DNA of 26,620 nucleotides, taken from NCBI GenBank assembly GCA_016297165.1, contig JAEDHF010000007.1:1-26620 (forward strand). The letters run 5' to 3'. Positions 22,596 to 26,620 of this stretch are shown in pieces. The position numbers were made by a program, and so were the translations under genes. The stretch comes from Oscillospiraceae bacterium. Lineage in GTDB: Bacteria; Bacillota; Clostridia; Oscillospirales; Ruminococcaceae. The number at the start of each line of letters is the position of its first letter. Within the stretch, counting starts at the first letter, position 1. Below the pieces are notes generated by a model. It was not told the DNA's origin, did not search any database, and was given only the letters and a program-made list of their open reading frames with translations.

Positions 22596-22623
22596 ATTAT
22601 ACACTATTTTCAGAAAAAAACAA
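22596..22623 (-). promoter_or_regulatory. SigA promoter of ireB
   Basis: On the minus strand TTGTTT (22623-22618), a 16-base spacer and TATAAT (22601-22596). The start would be about 30 bases before the ATG. Confidence 0.65.
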
Positions 22624-22749
22624 GTCTTTTTTTAAAAAAAATCGGTTTTTCTGCTAAAAGGATTTATCTGCTATCATAAATGTAACCCAAAAAGCAAGTT
22701 TATTCGCCGAACATAAAAATTTATTGTGCATTTTTATCAATTTTAACTA

Positions 22750-22778
22750 TTGAAAATATGGGGCAATTTTGTTATAAT
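22750..22778 (+). promoter_or_regulatory. SigA promoter of the coiled-coil gene
   Basis: TTGAAA (22750-22755), a 17-base spacer and TATAAT (22773-22778). With a GGAGG site seven bases before the ATG at 22821, this predicts strong expression. It faces away from the ireB promoter within the 261-base divergent gap 22560-22820. Confidence 0.82.
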
Positions 22779-22820
22779 ACAAAGTATTAGGTATTTATTA
22801 CATATTCTGGAGGTTGTGTT

Positions 22821-24878
22821 ATGGCAGACGCAAAAAAAGGCAAACAGGGTGGAGATTCCAGCAGCGAAGGCTTCGGCTTCAAGCAGTCCCCTCTCGGATT
22901 CGACAAAAACGAAGTAAACCTGTATATAAACAAGCTTAAAAAGCAAATGAAAGAAATGGAGATTGACTGTGAAACTAAGGTTAAATCTCTTGAAGCAAGC
23001 CTTGCAACTGCAAAAAGGGAGAGCAACGAGGCAAAGGCAGCAGCACGTGAGGCTGAATACCTTGCACAGAACGCAGCTGCAGCTGGGGGCGAAGCTCCTG
23101 CACCCGCAACTCCCTCCGAGGACACACAGAAGCTTATCGACGAGCTTAAGGCCGAAAGCGACAGCAAGATTATGGAGCTTCGTAAGCTCGTACTCGACGA
23201 AAGAAGAAACGTAGCGAAGCTTGATAAGGCGTGCGCTACCGCTCAGATGTCCGAAAAGAAGGTAAGAGAGGAATACGATAAGCTTAAAGATAAGTATCTC
23301 GAGCTTAAGAAGGCAGGAAAGGGCGGAAAGTCCGTAACTACCACCAACGCAGAGGAGCTTCTCGACGAAGCGGTTTCCTATGCCGAGGAGATTATTTCTG
23401 CGGCTAAGGCTTATTCCGAAGCGACAGTTTCCGCAGTAAACAAGTATAAGGAAGGTATCGAGAAGGAGCTTAAGGAGCGTTCCGAAAAGCTCGCTTCCGC
23501 TAAAAAGAAGATAGACGAACAGACTAAGAAGGCAGAAGAACAGAAAGCCTCCGCCGACGCTCAGATGAAGGCAGTAGCCGAAAAAATCGCCGCTTTAACA
23601 GGCATTTTCGACTCCTTCGCAGGACAGCTTGACGCAGTAAACAGCCAGGTAGGAAAGGTTACAGACAGCATTTCTACCGTTACAAAGAGCATCACCACAG
23701 TTTCCGACAGCTTCGGTACTGTTACAAAGCAGATAAACGACGCCGCAAAGCAGCTTGACGGCTTCGCAGGCTCCTTTGAAGCCGCTAAGAGCGACATTTC
23801 GGGAATGACGAAGCTCGTTTCCGACGCTAAGGGTAATATTGACGCCGCTAAGGGCGGTATCAACAATGCGAAGAACGATGTCGCTTCCGCTAAGAAGGCG
23901 GTTGAAGAGCAGAAGGCTATGGCTATCGACGCAGCAGCCCTCACCTCCGCAGCCGCAGATTTAAGCGTGGATTTCGCTTCTGTTTCCGCTTCCCTTACTC
24001 TCCCCGAATTCGACGCTAAGAAATTCGATAAGTCCCGTCTTGAAGAGCTTAAGAAAAAGCTTAAGATTGAAACGAAATACGAAGAAACCGGTGCAGCAGA
24101 CGATGAGGACGAGGAATTCCTTGACGACGGCGATATTATCTCCTCTATCGAGATTGACGCAGCACCCATGCCCAGCGATGACGACCTTATGTCAGATATG
24201 CCCGACGTAATCGAAGCTCCTGCACTTGATACACCTGCTCCCGAAGCACCTGCAGCAGCACCCGTCGAGGAAGTCCCTGCCGCTCATGTTGACGCTTCTA
24301 AGCCCGCTTACGAGGAAAAGGCTGAAATGAGCAGCGATTTTGAGGACTTCTTCGTTACCGCTCCCTCCTCTACTCCTCTCGAAAACAGAGCCGGCGTAGG
24401 CGTTGTGGAGAATTTCACTCTCGATAAGGAGCCCGAGCCAGTCGGTCTCTCCGATTTCGTTATCGAGCCTAACGACCTTACCGCTAAGCCCGATAAGGGT
24501 GCTGACCTCGGCGAAGATATCTTCGATATGGCGATTAACCCTGTCGGTGCCGACGACGATACCCTTAACAATATGATGGCAGAAGCTGAAGCAGCCGCAA
24601 AGGCAGGCGACTTCGAGCTTACACCCGCAAACATCAATAAGGGCAAGGAGGATAGCTCCTCCGACGATTTAAGCTCCGATTTCGGCGAATTTGCAGATTT
24701 ATTTGCAGCAGGCTCCTCCGAAACAACAGCACCTGTTGAAAAGAAGGGTATTGCGCCTTTCAGAAAGCCTGTTACCGATGATGACGACCCCTTCAACTTC
24801 GGCGGCGATTCAGGCAGCGACGATTCCGACCTTTCTGCTGATTCCGCTTTATCCGAGCTCTCCGATTTACTTATATGA
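22821..24878 (+). CDS. Large coiled-coil protein with DivIVA-like N-terminus, unknown function
   Basis: A 685-residue cytoplasmic protein with no membrane helix. Residues 20-45 ('SPLGFDKNEVNLYINKLK') resemble the DivIVA entry pattern G-[YF]-D-x-x-E-V. Coiled coil runs through about 30-85 and 100-170, then 175-255. Residues 262-370 are Ser/Thr/Ala-rich heptads with repeats such as 'VTDSISTVTKSITTVSDS' and 'TVTKQINDAAKQL', like chemoreceptor or apolipoprotein helices. From about 420 to the end the chain is acidic, Ala/Pro-rich and probably disordered, with recurring short motifs 'SSDFEDFF' (504-511), 'SSDFGEFADLF' (618-628) and 'LSELSDLLI' at the very end. A scaffold or cell-pole role is inference. 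It overlaps the fumarase beta gene as ATGA. Confidence 0.8.
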   Translation: MADAKKGKQGGDSSSEGFGFKQSPLGFDKNEVNLYINKLKKQMKEMEIDCETKVKSLEASLATAKRESNEAKAAAREAEYLAQNAAAAGGEAPAPATPSEDTQKLIDELKAESDSKIMELRKLVLDERRNVAKLDKACATAQMSEKKVREEYDKLKDKYLELKKAGKGGKSVTTTNAEELLDEAVSYAEEIISAAKAYSEATVSAVNKYKEGIEKELKERSEKLASAKKKIDEQTKKAEEQKASADAQMKAVAEKIAALTGIFDSFAGQLDAVNSQVGKVTDSISTVTKSITTVSDSFGTVTKQINDAAKQLDGFAGSFEAAKSDISGMTKLVSDAKGNIDAAKGGINNAKNDVASAKKAVEEQKAMAIDAAALTSAAADLSVDFASVSASLTLPEFDAKKFDKSRLEELKKKLKIETKYEETGAADDEDEEFLDDGDIISSIEIDAAPMPSDDDLMSDMPDVIEAPALDTPAPEAPAAAPVEEVPAAHVDASKPAYEEKAEMSSDFEDFFVTAPSSTPLENRAGVGVVENFTLDKEPEPVGLSDFVIEPNDLTAKPDKGADLGEDIFDMAINPVGADDDTLNNMMAEAEAAAKAGDFELTPANINKGKEDSSSDDLSSDFGEFADLFAAGSSETTAPVEKKGIAPFRKPVTDDDDPFNFGGDSGSDDSDLSADSALSELSDLLI

Positions 24879-25423
24879 AAAAAATAACGGTTGACGAGCT
24901 GAAAGCCTTATCCCCTACCCTTAGCGCAGGGGATAAGATTATGCTTTCGGGTTATATCTATACCTCAAGAGACGCCGCTCACAAGCGTATTACCGAGCTT
25001 ATCGAAAAGAATGAAGCTATTCCCTACGACCTTAATGGTGCAGTTATCTATTACGCAGGTCCTACAGGCACCAAGGAAGGCATGGCGATAGGCTCCTGCG
25101 GTCCTACTACATCAAGCAGAATGGATAAATTCGCTCCCGATTTCCTCGACCGTGGACTTGCCGCTATGATAGGAAAGGGCGAGCGTAACGAGGCTGTAAT
25201 AAAGGCGATTGAGCGTAATAAGGCTGTATATTTCTGCGCTATCGGAGGTGCAGGAGCTTTAGCCTGCAAATGCATAAAGAGCTGTGAGGTCATAGCCTTC
25301 GAGGATTTAGGCTGTGAAAGCGTTAAGAAGCTTTATATCGAGAACTTCCCTCTTACGGTTGCAATAGACTGCCACGGGGGCAATATTTTCACAGAGGGCA
25401 GAAAAAAGTACTGCCGATTATAA
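24875..25423 (+). CDS. Class I fumarate hydratase beta subunit (FumB/TtdB type)
   Basis: A 182-residue protein matching the C-terminal, swivelling domain of class I fumarase/tartrate dehydratase. 'LSGYIYTSRDAAHKRI', 'GAVIYYAGPTG', 'SCGPTTSSRMDKF' and 'MIGKGERNEAVIKAI' are diagnostic, as is 'YFCAIGGAGALACKCIK' with 'VIAFEDLGCESVKKL'. The beta subunit needs an alpha subunit carrying the 4Fe-4S cluster to interconvert fumarate and malate. No alpha gene occurs in this window, where it normally sits directly upstream. Its ATG overlaps the stop of the coiled-coil gene by four bases, so the two are co-translated. Confidence 0.93.
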   Translation: MKKITVDELKALSPTLSAGDKIMLSGYIYTSRDAAHKRITELIEKNEAIPYDLNGAVIYYAGPTGTKEGMAIGSCGPTTSSRMDKFAPDFLDRGLAAMIGKGERNEAVIKAIERNKAVYFCAIGGAGALACKCIKSCEVIAFEDLGCESVKKLYIENFPLTVAIDCHGGNIFTEGRKKYCRL

Positions 25424-25430
25424 AAATTTG

Positions 25431-25459
25431 TTGACAATATAAACAATTAGTGTTATAAT
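25431..25459 (+). promoter_or_regulatory. Fully consensus SigA promoter of the sigma-factor gene
   Basis: TTGACA (25431-25436), a 17-base spacer ending TGT, and TATAAT (25454-25459): both boxes perfect, optimal spacing and an extended -10. TTGACAA also partly matches a Spo0A box (seven of nine). The predicted start near 25466 leaves a leader of about 38 bases. Confidence 0.88.
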
Positions 25460-25503
25460 CTCTTTAAACGGGCTTTCCCTATCTGTTCTGAAGGAGTGAT
25501 TTG

Positions 25504-26052
25504 ATGTACCCTACTGACGAAGAGCTTGTCGGAATAATCAAATCCGGCCCATCACCAACAGAATGCGAGGAAATGGCGCTCCTTATCTATCGCTATACAA
25601 GAATTATCAGAATTAAGGCAGCAAAATTCAAAAATAACGGTATCGACGCAGAGGATTTAGAGCAGGAAGGCTTTATCGCCCTTATTTATGCGGTTAAAGC
25701 TTATAACCCCGAAAAGGGCTCCTTCTCCGCCTTTGCAGGTACCTGTATTTCAAACCGTATGAAGAACGCAGCCGCAAAGCTTAGCGGCGGCCCCTCTCTT
25801 GCCGAGGACTATGACCTTGGTATGATTGAGGACGAGACTGCTGTTACAGACGAGCTTGTTATCCTTAAGGACTGCAATAAAGAGGTCTATAATAAGCTTT
25901 CTTCTACCCTTTCGGAAAAGGAGTTCAGGGTTTTTAAGCTCTATCTCGACGGCTATAGCTATAAACAGATTTCGGATAAGCTGTCTATGCCCTTAAAATC
26001 CGTGGATAATTCCCTTTTAAGAGCGAGAAAGAAGCTTAAGAACCTGTTTTAG
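25504..26052 (+). CDS. Sigma-70 family RNA polymerase sigma factor, SigH-like
   Basis: A 182-residue sigma factor. Region 2 (about 28-93) contains 'GIDAEDLEQEGFIALIYAV' and 'GSFSAFAGTCISNRM', the promoter-melting helix of the Sigma-30/SigH group. Region 4 (about 128-182) holds the helix-turn-helix 'YSYKQISDKLSMPLKSVDNS'. Region 3 is absent and region 1 is short. SigH directs early sporulation and transition-phase genes; the assignment to SigH proper is likely but B. subtilis SigH is longer (218 residues), and other SigH-like factors exist. ATG at 25504 lies seven bases after AAGGAG; the TTG at 25501 is less favourable. Confidence 0.88.
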   Translation: MYPTDEELVGIIKSGPSPTECEEMALLIYRYTRIIRIKAAKFKNNGIDAEDLEQEGFIALIYAVKAYNPEKGSFSAFAGTCISNRMKNAAAKLSGGPSLAEDYDLGMIEDETAVTDELVILKDCNKEVYNKLSSTLSEKEFRVFKLYLDGYSYKQISDKLSMPLKSVDNSLLRARKKLKNLF

Positions 26053-26063
26053 CCACATATACG

Positions 26064-26112
26064 ACTGCCGCTATAGGCTAAGCGGTGCAAATCCGCAGGC
26101 GGTTAATTTTTA
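26064..26112 (+). other. Structured element between the sigma and zinc-ribbon genes
   Basis: ACTGCC (26064-26069) can pair with GGCGGT (26098-26103), enclosing GCGG-TGCAAAT-CCGC (26082-26096), and is followed by TTAATTTTTATTA. It may be the terminator of the sigma gene. The inner arm looks like the GGTGnAAnTCC box of cobalamin riboswitches, but the rest of such a riboswitch is absent. Confidence 0.4.
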
Positions 26113-26130
26113 TTATGCGAGGTATATCGT

Positions 26131-26403
26131 ATGTACACAGACAAGACTCTTGTATGCAAGGACTGCGGAAACGAATTCGTATTCACAGCAGGCGAGCAGG
26201 AATTCTACGCTGAAAAGGGCTTCACAAACGAACCCCAGAGATGTAAGGCTTGCAGAGATGCAAAGAAGAATTCCACAAGAAACAGAGAAATGTTTACTGC
26301 AACCTGTGCAGGCTGTGGCGGAGAGGCAAGAATTCCTTTTAAGCCCCGTGATGACAGACCTGTTTACTGCAGCGAATGTTTCGCAAAGCAGAAGGGTGAA
26401 TAA
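26131..26403 (+). CDS. Zinc-ribbon protein
   Basis: A 90-residue protein with two four-cysteine metal sites: C9-x2-C12 with C38-x2-C41, and C59-x2-C62 with C80-x2-C83. The first belongs to the 'probable zinc-binding' family ('LVCKDCGNEFVFTAGEQEFY', 'EPQRCKACR'); the second reads 'CAGCGGEARIPFKPRDDRPVYCSEC', given here in parts because both halves are conserved in clostridial homologues. It is widespread and probably highly expressed in gut Clostridia; function unknown, with nucleic-acid or ribosome association a guess. The start ATG has a GCGAGG site about nine bases upstream. Confidence 0.9.
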   Translation: MYTDKTLVCKDCGNEFVFTAGEQEFYAEKGFTNEPQRCKACRDAKKNSTRNREMFTATCAGCGGEARIPFKPRDDRPVYCSECFAKQKGE

Positions 26404-26477
26404 TTCGCCCACATCATTGGTTTATAAGATATACTCCGCTATTTTCGCTTAAGTATTTCGTATAATGACAATGAAAT

Positions 26478-26515
26478 ACAGCCGTATTCCTTATCGAATA
26501 CGGCTGTTTATTTTA
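26478..26515 (+). terminator. Terminator after the zinc-ribbon gene
   Basis: ACAGCCGTATTC (26478-26489) pairs perfectly with GAATACGGCTGT (26496-26507) around a six-base loop, followed by TTATTTTA. Confidence 0.92.
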
Positions 26516-26572
26516 TACTAATAACCGTTTGAATGAAGGAAAAAATTTGCTGAGTTTAAATGGTTATTAGTA
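26516..26572. repeat. 15-bp inverted repeat with 27-base spacer
   Basis: The arm at 26516-26530 (TACTAATAACCGTTT) is the reverse complement of 26558-26572 apart from one base, which still forms a G-U pair. It directly follows the zinc-ribbon terminator and precedes a possible gene start at 26613. It could be an operator, an RNA hairpin or the trace of a small element. Confidence 0.75.
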
Positions 26573-26612
26573 TTTAATGTCTGCTCATCAACTTCTGAAA
26601 GGCTTTAAAATA

Positions 26613-26620
26613 ATGAAAAA
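26613..26620 (+). CDS. Possible start of a further gene, cut by the window edge
   Basis: ATG AAA AA at the last eight bases, with GAAAGG (26597-26602) ten bases upstream. Only the start is visible, so the product cannot be named. Confidence 0.3.

Noticed and set aside
23561..24169. 202-codon minus-strand, Ser-rich frame
   Set aside because: Shadow of the Ala/Glu/Lys-rich coiled-coil gene; the serine richness is the complement of its codons.
26053..26130. Full cobalamin riboswitch
   Set aside because: Only one box-like arm is present; the remaining conserved helices and the CCGCnACTG-type segment are missing, and the space is under 80 bases.
26461..26466. TATAAT as a promoter after the zinc-ribbon gene
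   Set aside because: No -35 box at proper spacing, and a transcript would meet the terminator at 26478 within a few bases.

Overview
The window reads as chromosomal DNA of a spore-forming, Gram-positive anaerobe of the Clostridia, most likely the Oscillospiraceae/Ruminococcaceae. This rests on spmA/spmB and spoIIE, one long bifunctional Rel, an IreB-family protein, SigA-type promoters with Shine-Dalgarno sites, CCA-encoding tRNA genes, and compact overlapping operons. The family assignment is inferred from gene style; no rRNA is present. I see no transposase, integrase, phage gene or CRISPR array.

Left part (1-10,088), all minus strand: a tRNA-Met/tRNA-Glu operon behind a consensus promoter; spmB and spmA; a DUF3795 protein and a GNAT acetyltransferase; then a tightly packed run that reads, in transcription order, D,D-carboxypeptidase, rlmH, a DUF308-type membrane protein with a possible thiol-hydrolase domain, an ADP-ribosylglycohydrolase relative, a WYL regulator and rel. 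A divergent promoter region lies at 10,089-10,299.

Middle (10,300-20,482), all plus strand: a metallophosphoesterase relative with altered metal ligands; a YdbC/PC4 ssDNA-binding protein; then, behind a new promoter, tmk, a DUF2156 protein, a DJ-1/PfpI protein, 5-formyl-THF cyclo-ligase, mltG, a U32 protein and rsmA, nearly all overlapping by a few bases; then spoIIE behind its own probable Spo0A-type promoter.

Right part (20,483-26,620) is less ordinary. A two-gene unit with its own promoter and terminator encodes a protein with eight Gly-Ser-Phe repeats and a GT-A-like (DUF6734-type) protein. IreB is convergent with it. Next comes a strongly expressed-looking 685-residue coiled-coil protein with a DivIVA-like N-terminus, coupled by ATGA to a class I fumarase beta subunit that has no alpha partner nearby. 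A SigH-like sigma factor follows behind a fully consensus promoter, then a zinc-ribbon protein and an unexplained inverted repeat at the edge.

The best candidates for undescribed biology are the GSF-repeat/glycosyltransferase pair, the coiled-coil scaffold coupled to an orphan FumB, the DUF308-thiol-hydrolase hybrid, and two enzyme relatives with substituted metal ligands (metallophosphoesterase and ADP-ribosylglycohydrolase).
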